A program made the position numbers and the translations under genes. Below are positions 23,746-34,219 of a DNA stretch of 64,000 nt, piece after piece. Positions within the stretch are counted from its first letter, which is position 1, and each line of letters starts with the position of its first letter. The notes beneath the pieces are model-generated. The model worked only from the letters and a program-made list of their open reading frames with translations. It was not told where the DNA came from and searched no databases. The stretch covers positions 806,001-870,000 of the forward strand of contig NW_026943327.1 in the NCBI RefSeq assembly GCF_024139115.2. Direction: 5' to 3'. Source of the stretch: Armigeres subalbatus. Its lineage: Eukaryota > Arthropoda > Insecta > Diptera > Culicidae.

Positions 23746-24678
23746 CGCTGGCTGAAAATGATTTATTACGCCGCCGCCGACAAATTTTTAATCGGCGTGC
23801 ATTATAATACAATGTTATGGAAATGCTAATATCATCTTTCAAAGTTAGACGTACTTGTTAATGATAGAATAAGAGGCGAAAGTATAAATTCGATAGGCAT
23901 GGATTTTAAAGCGAGCAGAGGGCAATATTTGTGATGGTATAAATCTCACGACCTTCCATCTGCCAAACTCCCGTATGAAAAGGTAGGTAAGAATTCATTG
24001 TGAAAGCTGATATCTCTCCATTGGTCAGTAATGAAGTAATGTCCCGATTTTGTCACCTCCGGGTTAATTTAGGAGTGAATGAAATGGGGAATGTGACGAA
24101 TTCGGAAAATTTTTTGTTCTCATTTTTCATTCATTTCACAAATATGAACCAGTTTAGCTGTGGAACGGGCTATATATAATATCATGGGTCTCCGTGACGT
24201 CTATAAATAGTTCGATTTTGGAGTGAAGTGATAGCCTTTCGGTACAACTTTGTTTTACGATAAAGGCAAAAAAATGATTTTCGTATGGCCAGGCTGCCGA
24301 ATAATATGTAATTATTTGTGTTGAATAATGTTTTCGTTATTTTTAATTTTCTTTAGATAGCAAAATATTACTATTTGAAATTTATCAGAAAGGAATATGT
24401 TTTCATGCTACTGTTATGCGACCACTTTTTCATTTCAAAACAAGCTTTTGTCTGTGTTTCATTTCGCTTTGAATCAAGCAACGAAATGCTTCGCTTCGTG
24501 TCATACCAACATAAAATACCCTTAATAATCACTCAAAGACAAACAAAAGGACGACAAGAAAATTAGCTTGTTTCCAATATATATTTCCAAATTAATGTGT
24601 GGGTAATGGCATTAGATCACCAATCCGGAGAGGACGAGCTAGACGTTCATTTCGGTGTAGGATGTATTAGAGTGGAAA
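23746..24678. other. Spacer with a CA-family terminal fragment
   Basis: At about 24180-24275 lies TATCATGGGTCTCCGTGACG, then GATAGCCTTTCGGTACAACT and TTGTTTTACGATAAAGGC, a diverged terminal fragment of the CA-bearing family. The rest is unassigned. Confidence 0.4.
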
Positions 24679-24835
24679 TCTCGCTTAACTTTTCAAAAGG
24701 ACCTAAGTAACATTTTTTTCATGAATTAATTTAAATACAGCAATCAATAGCTTTCTTGTTGTTCTGTTGATTGCGCTATTCAAATTAATTCATGAAAAAA
24801 ATGTTACTTAGGTCCTTTTGAAAAGTTAAGCGAGA
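24679..24835. mobile_element. 157-bp hairpin element
   Basis: TCTCGCTTAACTTTTCAAAA at the left is an exact inverted copy of TTTTGAAAAGTTAAGCGAGA at the right. Pairing continues through GGACCTAAGTAACATTTTTT and CATGAATTAATTT, giving arms of about 54 bp without an obvious mismatch around a loop of about 50 bp. The arms are almost identical, which suggests recent origin or repair between arms. Not related to the H family. No clear target duplication. Confidence 0.75.
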
Positions 24836-24929
24836 AAGCGTCCCCGTCTTCCTAGACATAGTGTGCCTATTGTACCTGTCAACAAGATACAAATTCATGA
24901 AATTGCAGACATACCTAGATAGTTTATCA

Positions 24930-25018
24930 ATTAATAACTGTGGAAAAGCCAATAAATATGTAGATAAGCAGGTTACATTCCAATGGGAATGCTAAATCGT
25001 TGAAAAAAAAGAAGAATA
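24930..25018 (+). mobile_element. Degraded SINE 3' part
   Basis: TTAATAACTGTGGAAAAGCC, then GATAAGCAGGTTACATTCCA and a terminal GAAAAAAAAGAAGAA follow the order of the Feilai-like SINE body and tail (TTAATAACTGTGGAAGTGC to AAGAAGAAG). The head is absent. Similarity is partial, so this is tentative. Confidence 0.4.
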
Positions 25019-25421
25019 AAAAATACGTACGATTATCGATCCCAAAACTTATGAATATGGTAATTCTCTTCATGTATGATCTCACGCTGCTCCCAAATTG
25101 CCAAATTATTAGGTGGGAAAAAACAACTTGATGGCAGTTGAAAGACGCATTTTCTCATTGCGGTTCTAGTAATTCGAATAAATTGGCATTTTAAGTGCTT
25201 TTGGGACGTCTATACGGAGCCTTCCGTTGATCCAAGGTAAGATGTGACGTTACACTGAAACAATGCTGAAGATTGATGGCTTGGTTCGAATTCCGATGCA
25301 CGATTACTTGAAAGGTAGCTTAACATGAAAATTTCAAAAGTAATAACAACGGAAATACTTCACGAGGCAGCAACGTCCCAACTGGGGGATGCCACGACAA
25401 CGAACAAATAAGAAGGTAGAT

Positions 25422-25706
25422 TCATAACAGCTTGTCACAGCAATCAACGAGCAGATCGAGTTTCAATCTGCTGATGGTGTTTGGCAGAATTCTTTTGAAA
25501 AGCACGTTATCCGCTAATGGCACATTGTTGATGACGGGAAAAAATATTGGGAGTAGGAGATGTCGTTTGATGTTCATGAAAACCTCAATTCTGGAAGCTG
25601 TACACATTTGATTCAAATTTTCCTTATTAACAGCATAATTGAGAAACTGTGGAAAACCAATTAACATTAAAGCACATTTCATAAAATGCAAATGGATCAT
25701 ACGCAT
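25422..25706 (-). CDS. Unidentified open frame, possible exon or relic
   Basis: A 94-codon minus-strand frame starts at 25706 and stops at 25422. It has mixed amino-acid composition rather than low complexity (MRMIHLHFMKCALMLIGFPQ at the start, LDLLVDCCDKLL at the end). Immediately upstream on the same strand is a pyrimidine-rich TATTTTATTTATTGTAG, which would serve as a splice acceptor. I recognise no domain or family. It lies in one of the few stretches without an evident mobile element. It could be a terminal exon of a host gene, a gene relic or chance; chance is not excluded. Confidence 0.25.
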   Translation of the reverse strand: MRMIHLHFMKCALMLIGFPQFLNYAVNKENLNQMCTASRIEVFMNIKRHLLLPIFFPVINNVPLADNVLFKRILPNTISRLKLDLLVDCCDKLL

Positions 25707-26574
25707 TAGCTACAATAAATAAAATACCATGAGCTTTGCACTTTTTCCACTTTTTCAACTTTTTTCCTTTCCAATGCTCCCAAAAACGAATTATATGACG
25801 TGCCACGCTGCGCCCACATCAGATTTTTGGGCAGGAATCCATATTATTAACCGGATAATCTTTTCATCGGTACACACATTTTTGGGCATGCTCAATTGAG
25901 TGTTAAAATTAACGATGAATCGATCACATACGCACAGTCATCACGCGAATAACGAAAGGAAAATGTTATTTTAAGCATTTGTTTGCATACAAGCGGAAAC
26001 TGGTCTGGCCTTGGTATCGACACAAAGGTGAACATAATCGATGAACCAGCATTTATCAAGGTGCGTGCTATCACGCACATAAATTATCTGATGGATGGTT
26101 GAAGATTGGTAATGGTAGTAGGAGTAGTTACATCGTACTTGTTTCGTCTGGAAACTTTTATACTATTGAATGTAGGCTGTTCTACCTGAACAATTGAACA
26201 TATGTTCGATTGTAGCAATTTGCAACAAAAAAATAGCAGTGCACACTAGTTTCAGTTCTAATAAAACCGACACTCCTTTCGTAGAAAATGTGTACTGCAG
26301 CTTGGATTTGCTATGCTTCTACGGAATTTAAAACTAGGAAAATTGGGCGCTCATTTTTCACAGTTTCGAAATCATAGAATTAGTCTCAAAATGTTAACGC
26401 AATCTGTCCATGCCGAACCAAGAAATTAAATTTATTCGCGTTATGAATATTTTTTTTTCCATTATGCACTGTAGGACCGTCCAGACGTTGGGAGAAGCAA
26501 AGCTCTAAAATTTTGAGTCTGGCATGTATAGTGCAAAGAAGCACCACCCGGTGAGAGCAACGTTTCAAAGACAC
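25707..26574. other. Spacer without recognised elements
   Basis: Contains a 62-codon minus-strand frame (25892-26080) with ordinary composition and no domain. No repeat termini are visible. This and the preceding segment are the best candidates in the window for single-copy DNA. Confidence 0.3.
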
Positions 26575-27005
26575 TTTTTGCCTTTCTCGTATACAAAGTA
26601 TACGTAAAGCAAAGGATATATGTTCGCTCCAAAAACGAACTTTTTATAGGAGTCCCGGAGACCCATAGTGTTATATACCGATCGACTCAGCTCGATGAAT
26701 TGAGGTGATGTCTGTGTGTGCATGTGTGTGTATGTGTGTGTGTATGTGTGTGTGTATGTGTATATGTGTGTGCAAAATATTCTCACTCATTTTTCAGGCA
26801 CTTATCTTTAACGGATTTGCTCGCAACAAGTTGCATTCGACGCGGAAGTCCCATTGTTTCGTATTGAAAATTGGCGGAATCGGACTATGGGATCGATTCG
26901 GAGTTATGGCCAAAATACTTTTTTCACTGAAAGTGCGTGGAAATTACTCACTCGAGAAAAACGAGAAAGGCACCATCGCCGCTAGGTGGATGAATCTGGG
27001 TTTTT
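26575..27005. repeat. Single full copy of the CA-bearing dispersed repeat
   Basis: Runs from TTTTGCCTTTCTCGTATACA at the left, through GACCCATAGTGTTATATACC and a GT-rich tract (26706-26775), AACAAGTTGCATTCGACGCG and GGCGGAATCGGACTATGGG, to GGCACCATCGCCGCTAGGTG at the right. It is a clean example of the unit that is stacked at 21913-23262. Frames with runs of Cys and Val come only from the GT tract. Confidence 0.7.
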
Positions 27006-27361
27006 ACTTATGGAATCTCTTGGCTTACCGGTAGGTGGCTTCGTCAAACCTGTGGGTATCGAGGATTCTTGAAACGCTTTCGTTTTGCTAAAAATTCAAA
27101 ATAAAACATTAGCAATTGTTTCCACGGAATTTTATTCTAGTCTTCTACACATTCCGCCTTGTTGGCCAACTTTTGGGAATGTTGTTCCTTGCATATTTTA
27201 TAGCATAGATGGTAGCTGCAGACCGAACTTCATTATTTCACTGACAGAAACATCATTTTGGATAATTTCATTTTATCCGCTAGCAGTGAACTAACACGGT
27301 TATGATTTGCCTTTGTCGTACAACAAAGTTGTACCAGAAGTCCAGAAGACTATAATTTCAC

Positions 27362-28102
27362 TGAACGTAAGATACTCCTCCTTATTGATAAGAAGAAGTC
27401 GCCGGTAAGCCAAGTTGTTGAGCTAGAACGAAGCTTTACTGTTACGATACGATTCCTTAAGTGAGTATGGGAGTAAAGGGGAATTCGGAAGTCGTGGTTA
27501 TGTGGAGAAATTCGTCAACCGTAACGGCATTTGTTTACTGAAAATCAGTGACAAAAAATTGTCCAGCAATATTTCTGTCGTTTAAAAATACAAGAAAGAC
27601 TTTACTGCACTGATTCTGGAGGAAGATTTGCCTCGATGTCAGATCTTCAATGCTCTCGAAATTGGGCTATTTTTTCTAGATAATCCCTACAATAACATAT
27701 CTTGTGGGTCGCTCAAGCGTGGGAGGTAGTTCCAACTAACTCGATTCGAAAATCGTGGAACATGCTTTACAATGCCCGTGAAATCGAGGATGAAGATTAT
27801 GTACCATTGTCGATCTTGAGAGACACGCTGAGATGCATTGGTGTGTGGATAGCACAGAACGAAGAAATCTGAATTCAAAACGCTGAGCACTGATGAGATC
27901 ATCTATGCCGGTGACGACATAATTTAGTCCATGTCAACGCAGGAAGAAGCATCACAATCTGCGAGTTTTGGAGATGACAAATATATGAATACGTGTCGGA
28001 TGAAGCAGCCTTAAATGGGTTCGATCTGGTACTCAAATACGCAGAAGAGAACAGTTGTCCACTGACTACACAGTTGCCGCTGCGTCAAATGCGCACTAAT
28101 GT
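27362..28102 (+). pseudogene. Dead pogo/jerky-like (CENP-B family) transposase
   Basis: Plus-strand pieces in order. KILLLIDKKKSPVSQVVELE (about 27366-27425) matches the N-terminal helix-turn-helix. KDFTALILEEDLPRCQIFNALEIGLF (about 27595-27675) matches the region around the first catalytic Asp, where the usual NADETGL box has become NALEIGL. AQAWEVVPTNSIRKSWNMLY (about 27710-27770) and later FDLVLKYAEEN (about 28018-28050) match the C-terminal part. Most of the DNA-binding domain and the middle of the DDE domain are missing, and stops occur. In the family the protein cuts DNA at TA targets. No terminal inverted repeats were found. Confidence 0.65.
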
Positions 28103-28111
28103 CATGGACAT

Positions 28112-28401
28112 TTGTTTGGAACCCCTCCCCTCTTTGGAAAGGGGGGGGGGGGGCTCCTATACAAATTAAACACTAATGTCTTCATAACTCGAGAAATAGT
28201 CAAGCAAATGGAACCAAATCTGGCACGTGGAGATTTTGGAAAGGAAGATATGTTTCTGTGGTGGTTCAAAACCCCTCCCCCTTCTGAAAAGGGGGTCTCC
28301 GATACATACTAAACAGAAATTTCTGTGCAACTGGAGAACTAATCAGAGAATATCAGAGAAAATCAATTTAAGGCGAAGCGAAGTTCGTCGGGTCTGCTAG
28401 T
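28112..28401 (-). repeat. Dispersed repeat with CTAGCAGACCCGACGAAC head
   Basis: On the minus strand it starts ACTAGCAGACCCGACGAACT and continues with TCGCCTTAAATTGATTTTCT, a TCGAGTTATGAAGACATT block and GGAGCCCCC next to a G run. Copies of the same design lie at 35596 and 45735 (plus). This head is widespread in arthropod genomes; I cannot assign the class. Non-coding. Confidence 0.6.
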
Positions 28402-28597
28402 GGTAAATAAAGCCCATAGTTAATTGCTAAAATTTTAGCGAATAGAAGTCTGACGCTTCCCATGCGTGATGCAGCATGATGTTTGGTAAACCTATTGTTA
28501 ATTGCCTACATTTTGGCGTGAAAAAGCATTGATGCTTTCAATGTTGTAGTTTGAGAGCGAATCTCGGATAAATATTGTATAGATTCAATTCATTCTT

Positions 28598-30268
28598 CGT
28601 TTTTAGGGCAGCATTGACTATGTCCAAGGGCTTGACGACCCCTCCCCAGGCCATCTGCGAGTTGTGGCGCGTGCCTAGGATGTGGTGGGGTTTGACAGTG
28701 GACCCTGTTAAACCTCTATAAAAAGCTGTATGTATCCGCAAGTAGGCTCCGCCAAAGCGCACAAGCCCAAGTCCTGGTGTTAGGTGGGACACTAAACAGC
28801 CCTGACACGATGGCCTTCCAACGAGACAGAAGATTTGCATAGGTCCAATAAGCCGCCTTTAAAAACAACCATTAAGAACGACATAGAAGATAATATCGGC
28901 ACCACCTAGGCGACGATTAAAGGATCACGATTGGAAGCTTTGTAAAAAGGGCGATAAGCTGGATTGTAGCAACAACCGCGCAATCACATTGCTGAACGCC
29001 GCCTACAAGGTTCTCTCCCAAATTTTATGCCGCCGACTAACACCAATTGCAAGAGAGTTCGTGGGGCAGTGCCAGGCGGGATTTATGGGTGAACGCTCTA
29101 CCACAGACCAGGTGTTCGCCATACGTCAGGTATTGCAGAAATGCCGCGAATGCGTGCCCACACATCATCTATTTATCGACTTCAAAGCCGCATATGATAC
29201 AATCGATCGGGACCAGCTATGGCAGCTAATGCACGAAAACGGATTTCCAGATAAACTGATACGGTTGATCAAGGCGACGATGGATCAGGTGATGTGCGTA
29301 GTTCGAGTTTCAGGGGCATTCTCGAGTCCCTTCGAAGCGTGTTCGTCTTTCGTGTCTGCTATTCAACATCGCTTTGAAGGGAGTAATACGAAGGGCAGAG
29401 ATTGACACGAGTGGCACGATTTTCACGAAGTCCGTCCAGTTATTTGGTTTCGCCGGCATTGATACTATGGCACGTAACTTTGAGAGGATGGAGGAAGCCT
29501 ACATCAGACTGAAAAGCGAAGCTAAACGGATTGGACTAGTCATCAACACGTCGAAGACGAAGTACATGATAGGAAGAGGCTCAAGGGAGTCAATGTAAGC
29601 CACCCACCACGAGTTTCTATCGGTGGTGACGAAATCAAGGTGGTTGAAGAATTCGTGTACTTGGGCTCACTGGTGACCGCCGATAAGGATACCAGCAGAG
29701 AAATTCAAAGACGCATAGTGGCTGGAAATCGTACGTACTTTGGACTCCGCAAGACGTTCCGATCGAATAGAATTCGCCGCCGTACCAAACTGACTATCTA
29801 CAAAACGCTTATTAGACCGGTAGTTCTCTACGGACACGAGACCTGGACGATGATCGTAAAGGATCAACGCGCACTGGAAGTTTTCGAAAGGAAAGTGTTG
29901 CGTACCATCTATGGTGGGGTGCAGATGGCGGACGGTACGTGGAGGAGGCGAATGAACCACGAGTTGCATCAGCTGTTGGGAGAACCATCCATCGTTCACA
30001 CCGCGAAAATCGGAAGACTGTGGTGGGCCGGGAACGTAGCCAGAATGTCTGACAGTAATCCGATGAAAATGGTTCTCGACAACGATCCGACGGGAACAAG
30101 AAGGCGAGGTGCACAGCTGGCAAGGTGGATCGATCAGGTGGAGGACGATTTGCGGACCCTCCGCAGACTGCGTGGTTGGCGAAGTGCAGTCATGGACCGA
30201 GCGGAATGGAGAAGACTTTTATGTGCAGCACAGGCCACTCCGGCCTTAGTCTGGTAATAAATAAATAA
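28598..30268 (+). mobile_element. RTE-clade retrotransposon, copy A (internally deleted)
   Basis: Flanked by an exact 14-bp duplication, ATTCAATTCATTCT, at 28584-28597 and 30269-30282, so both ends are known. The 5' untranslated part (28598 to about 28925) matches copy B where they overlap. After the first codons (GATTGGAAGCTT, about 28941) the sequence jumps directly into the RT, deleting the endonuclease and the linker. The 3' end GGCCTTAGTCTGGTAATAAA with TAAA repeats is the short-tandem tail usual for RTE elements. It resembles Aedes JAM1-type RTEs in style; family name not verified. Copies B and C share this 3' end. Confidence 0.85.
28941..30257 (+). pseudogene. Reverse transcriptase of RTE copy A
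   Basis: Frames 28989-29405, 29374-29598 and 29640-30257 together give QAGFMGERSTTDQVFAIRQV, HHLFIDFKAAYDTIDRDQLW (catalytic Asp of palm A), KATMDQVMCVVRVSGAF, and a C-terminal region (LGSLVTADKDTSREIQRRI, LYGHETWTM, WWAGNVARMSDSNP). The RQGDGLSCLL-type block is frame-shifted near 29340. The catalytic FADDIDI box is reduced to FAGIDTM near 29455, so both metal-binding Asp residues are lost. Non-functional. Confidence 0.8.
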
Positions 30269-30380
30269 ATTCAATTCATTCTATAACATGTGCGTGCGCA
30301 TTAGGGTCCTTTCACAAATTATGTAACGCTGAAAGAGGAGGGAGGGGGTCAAGCCGAGCGTTACGATCCATACAAAAAAA

Positions 30381-30540
30381 AATAACAGCAGCTCTCCGTG
30401 GTGCGTGTGTTTGCCCCGGAGATCTGGCAAAAAAGTGGACGAGTCATGCGGTTTGCTGCTCGCCAATTGACACGTTGAGTTGTTCATGTATAATGTACAC
30501 GCTGAAAGCAATATACTCAAACCCCACATTCCCCTTTTTC
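30381..30540. repeat. Direct repeat, left copy
   Basis: About 155 bp beginning AACAGCAGCTCTCCGTGG and including GTGGACGAGTCATG and TTTGCTGCTCGCCAATTG. It is repeated in the same orientation at 31471-31630. It sits next to a half-copy of the AAATTACGTAACG-type MITE (from about 30311). Together with its partner it brackets the 51-bp minisatellite. Confidence 0.75.
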
Positions 30541-30599
30541 TCTCATAAAAAAGGCAAAATATCTACTAGCATAGGAAGCAGGTTTTGTAGACCCGTTTT

Positions 30600-31345
30600 G
30601 TGATTTTTCAAACTATAATTCATTTTCCAGCGGTCTTCAAGACACGCTCTGTGATTTTCCAATCTACAATCCGTTTTTCAGCGGTCTTCCAGGCGCGCTT
30701 TGTGATTTTCTAAATCACATTTCGTTTTCCAGCGGTCGTCCCTACGCGCTTTGTGATTATCCGAATCACAGTCCGTTTTCCAGCGGTCGTCCCTACGCGC
30801 TTTGTGATTTTCCAAACCCCAACCCGTTTTCCAGTAGCCTTTTTTCAAATCACATTCCGTTCTCCAGCGGTCTTCCACACACTTTTTTGTGATTGTCCAA
30901 AACACAATCCATTCTCCAGCGGTCTTCCAGGCGCGCTTTGTGATTTTCCAAATCACAATCCGTTTTCTAGTGGTCGTTCCGACGCGCTATGTAATTTTCC
31001 AAACCACAACCCGTTTACCAGCGGTCTTCCACACACTTTTTTTTGTGATTGTCCACTGCACAATCCATTCTCCAGCGGTCTTCCTGTCGCGCTTTGTGAT
31101 TTTCCAAATCACAATCCGTTTTGCAACGGCCGTCCCGAAACACTTTATGATTTTTTAAACCACAATCCATTTTCAAGCGGTTTTCCAGACACGTTTTGTG
31201 ATTTTTCAAACCACAATCCGTTTTTCAGGGGTCTTCCCGATGCGCTTTGTGATTTTCTAAAAGACAATTCAATTTCCAGCGGTCTTCCAGGCACACTTTC
31301 CACCACAAACCGTTTTTCAGCGGTATTCTAGACGCGCTTTGTGGT
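30600..31345. repeat. 51-bp minisatellite, about 14 units
   Basis: The unit reads GTGATTTTCCAAATCACAAT, then CCGTTTTCCAGCGGTCTTCC, then AGGCGCGCTTT. The first 17 bases form a small palindrome (GTGATTT / AAATCAC). Since 51 is a multiple of three, frames stay open on both strands (192 codons at 30753-31331 plus; 92 at 30678-30956 minus). The plus frame repeats FPNHNPFSSGLPGALCD. Units differ at many positions without frame preservation in every unit, so I read this as a repeat and not a gene. Confidence 0.8.
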
Positions 31346-31470
31346 AATACAAACCACCTTGCAAAACATTTTAATAATTAGCACATTAATCCTTTGAATT
31401 CAACTCACCTTTTGAAATCAGGCAGGATTGCCAAAATGTGTGGCTCAAATTGTCGGAGCAAAATGGCTAT

Positions 31471-31630
31471 GACAGCAGCTCTCCGTGGGTGCGTGTGTAC
31501 GCCACGAAGATCTGACAAAGAAGTGGACGAGTCATGGCTTGCTGCTCGCCAATTGTCACGTTAAGTTGTTAATGTATAATGGTATAATCGCACTCTGGAA
31601 GTATTATACTCAAACCCACAAATCTCCATT
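31471..31630. repeat. Direct repeat, right copy
   Basis: Begins GACAGCAGCTCTCCGTGGGT, continues GTGGACGAGTCATGGCTTGC and TGCTCGCCAATTGTCACG, and ends near ATTATACTCAAACCCACA. Roughly 80-85 percent like 30381-30540 by eye. The spacing of about 1090 bp and same orientation suggest a segmental duplication or a pair of terminal direct repeats around the minisatellite. Confidence 0.75.
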
Positions 31631-31789
31631 TTAATATTATCTATTTTTGGCGTTTCTTAATAGTTATGAAATAAAAAAGTGATCATCTACGTTTTATGCT
31701 CCATCGAATGCAACCTATTGCAAGCGAATATTTTAAGGATTACTATATGGCATGGCAAATGCTAGGTAATGCGTCGCGGTCCTTACCCT

Positions 31790-33750
31790 CTTAGCCAGCA
31801 TCTTCTATCCCTACCTTTTCGTATCGATGGCTGGGATACTTAGGGAAGATCGGGAAACCAACCCCGGTGGGAACTATCGTATGCTGACAGGGAAGGAGGG
31901 GATTTGCATCTCTCCAGATGTGCAAATCTAACCAAGCGTCTGTCAAAAGTAGAGCAAACGAATTGTTTCAACGGCAACAGACCCGGCAACGAATAAAGGC
32001 TAATGATTGGAAAATCGAATCCTGGAACGTGAGAACTTTGAAATTTGAACAAACCCGCACGTATTGGGCTTCTGGCTCGTGAGCTGCACAGAAGGTCTGC
32101 GTGAGTGTGGCAGCAATCCAGGAAATACGGTGGCCCAGAACTAGAGAACGTGAATTCCGGGCGGTGAATCCCATAGCTTATACTTCATTCATTCAAGTAC
32201 TTCATCTACTAGCGGCGGTGATCGAGAAACAGATGAAGCGTGTTATCGTGGTAGCCGATAAGCGACCGCATTTCCGTGTTGAGAATGAAGGGCAAATTCT
32301 TCAACTATAGCCTGATCAGCATGCTCCAACGAATAATAAGTCTGATGACGTGAAGGATGAGTGCTATGAGAGCCTTGGTAGGGTGCCCAACACACGATAC
32401 AAAAATTGTTATCGGGGATGCTACTGCGCAGATCGGAAGAGAAAGTTTTTATCGCCCTGTCATTGGTACGGGAAACCTTCATTCCGCTACCAACGATAAT
32501 GGTATGTGACTTGTGACCTATGCTGGTGCTAGAGGGATGGCAATTACCTACTTCGTACGTAACAATATCCACAAACTCATCTGGCGACATCCAGTGGAGA
32601 CACTTGCTCACATATAGACCACGTGCTGATCGACGGATATTTCTCGGATGCAATGGATGTACCCAAGCAGCACACATGTTACACAAAAGTCACTGTAACC
32701 CCTATACAACCGAATTTAGTTACATTTGTCACTAGAAGAGTTGCTAAACAGCACCACCAGAAGCTGGACGAGTGGATAGGTGATGCTACCGGATCTGACG
32801 ACGTCAACAGATTGTGGGAAAAATGAACGAAGCTGTGGCAACAACAGCGTAAGAAGTGTTAGGCAGTGCACAGTGATGACAACGAAATGGTTGGTTTGAT
32901 GAGCAGTGCAAACAAGTGACGGGCGAGAAAAATGCTGCTAGGACTCGAATGCTAGTGGTTCGTAACTATTCTAACGAAGAGTGGTACATATAGTGTAGCA
33001 AGGGTAGAAAAGAAACGAATCCACCGCATGAAAAAATCCAAAATGAAAAGAATGTGATAGTTGAAGCATAAGATAATATGAATAGAAACGATATGCGGAG
33101 GTTTTATGGCGCGCGGCAAAAAACTGCGCCGTGTGCAATGACCGAGAGAGGAATTTGCTGACAGACAAGACTATGATGGCAGCCAGGTGGAAGGAGCACT
33201 TCAGAGATTTGTTGAACGGTGAAAATGAAGGTGTATTAAGGAGCAGGATGGACATAGTCGGCGACGGTCAAGCTGTGGAACCACCAACGCTAGACGACTT
33301 TCAGACTCACCATCTGTGCATTGATTTCAAAGCAACGTACGATTCAGTGAAAAGGAATGAGCCGTGACAGACAATGTCTGCACATGATTTTCCTGCGAAA
33401 CTGATTAGACTGATACGTGCAATGCTGGAAGGCTCGAAAACAAGTATTTGAATTGCAGACGATGTAACAACCACAATGTGACCATAGACGGATTGAAGCA
33501 GGGCGATGCACTTTTGAATTTATTGTTCAACATCGTCGCATATGCTCCTGGGCTTTTCGGACGACATCGACCTAATTTTAATCGATCGCAGGGCAGCAGT
33601 GCTGCGAATAGGGCCTTCTACGGATGACGTAACCAGTTTAGGTCCCGCAACATGCAGACGGAAACGAAAATTGCTTTATACAAAACTCTGATTCTACCAG
33701 CGGCCCTTTTTGGACATGAAGCATGGACGTTAAAAGAGACGGACCGGACA
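31790..33750 (+). pseudogene. Older RTE-clade retrotransposon (copy D, different family)
   Basis: Plus-strand endonuclease pieces: DWKIESWNVRTL (about 32009-32045), VAAIQEIRWPRTREREFRAV (about 32106-32165), GDATAQIGRESFYRPVIG (about 32413-32466), HSATNDNG and DHVLIDGYFSDAMDV (about 32615-32660). RT pieces: HHLCIDFKATYDSVKRNEP (about 33309-33362), LIRLIRAMLEGSKTSI, FSDDIDLI (about 33557-33580, the YADD box) and ETKIALYKTLILPAALFGHE (about 33659-33720). Every few dozen codons a stop or shift intervenes. The 3' end is cut off near 33750-33790, where a CA-family fragment begins. Protein wording differs from copies A-C, so this is a separate, older family. Confidence 0.75.
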
Positions 33751-33794
33751 CCACTAGCTTGCGTACAACACTCGGTGGGAAAGTAGAAAATACA

Positions 33795-33945
33795 CACGGA
33801 CAGACAAACATTTGCTCAGTTCGTCGAACTGAGTTGATTGGTATATCACAAAATGGGTCTCCGAGCCTTCTATTAAAAGTTAGATTTGGGAGTGAAATGA
33901 AAGCCTTTCGGTACAAATTTTTTGTTCAAGAAAGGCAAAAATAAC
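33795..33945 (+). repeat. CA-family terminal fragment
   Basis: ACTGAGTTGATTGGTATATC, AAATGGGTCTCCGAGCCTTC, then GAAAGCCTTTCGGTACAAAT and AAGAAAGGCAAAAATAA: the terminal part of the repeat described at 21913, here the GGTACAA-stem subfamily. It abuts the truncated RTE copy D. Confidence 0.6.
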
Positions 33946-34088
33946 GAGAAATTTAAAAAATGGTAGAAAGGACTGGAATGAATAACATTGATTTTAGGTC
34001 AATGCTTCAAAGTAAAAGATAAAAAAAAATCTTGGAAAAAAATTTCTTAGATATTACGGAACATCGATATATCGTAACAAAAAAAATA

Positions 34089-34219
34089 CGAGTCGAGTCG
34101 AGTCGAGTCAAGTACGAGACACTGAAGACGGCCTTACTTTTGAGGTCGAAATACGTATCTGTCAAGATACAATTAAGTGGTGGAATTCAATGGGATTGTA
34201 TAAACTCGTCTTATGACAG
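34089..34219. mobile_element. Hairpin MITE half-copy, H4 (right arm only)
   Basis: Begins with repeated GAGTC units (GAGTCGAGTCGAGTCAAGTA), then CGAGACACTGAAGACGGCCT, ACGTATCTGTCAAGATACAA and TAAACTCGTCTTATGACAG. It matches the right arm of H3 almost base for base; no left arm is present. Right flank GAAAACATTCCACTAAAAAG with AAATAATTTTCTTATC is the reverse of the H3 left flank. Confidence 0.8.

Noticed and set aside
22659..26786. Cys/Val- or His/Thr-repeat small proteins around 22.7-23.2 kb and 26.6 kb
   Set aside because: They are translations of CA/GT microsatellite tracts within the dispersed repeat.
30600..31345. CRISPR-like array of partly palindromic repeats
   Set aside because: There are no unique spacers; the whole 51-bp unit repeats, and the surroundings are insect transposons.
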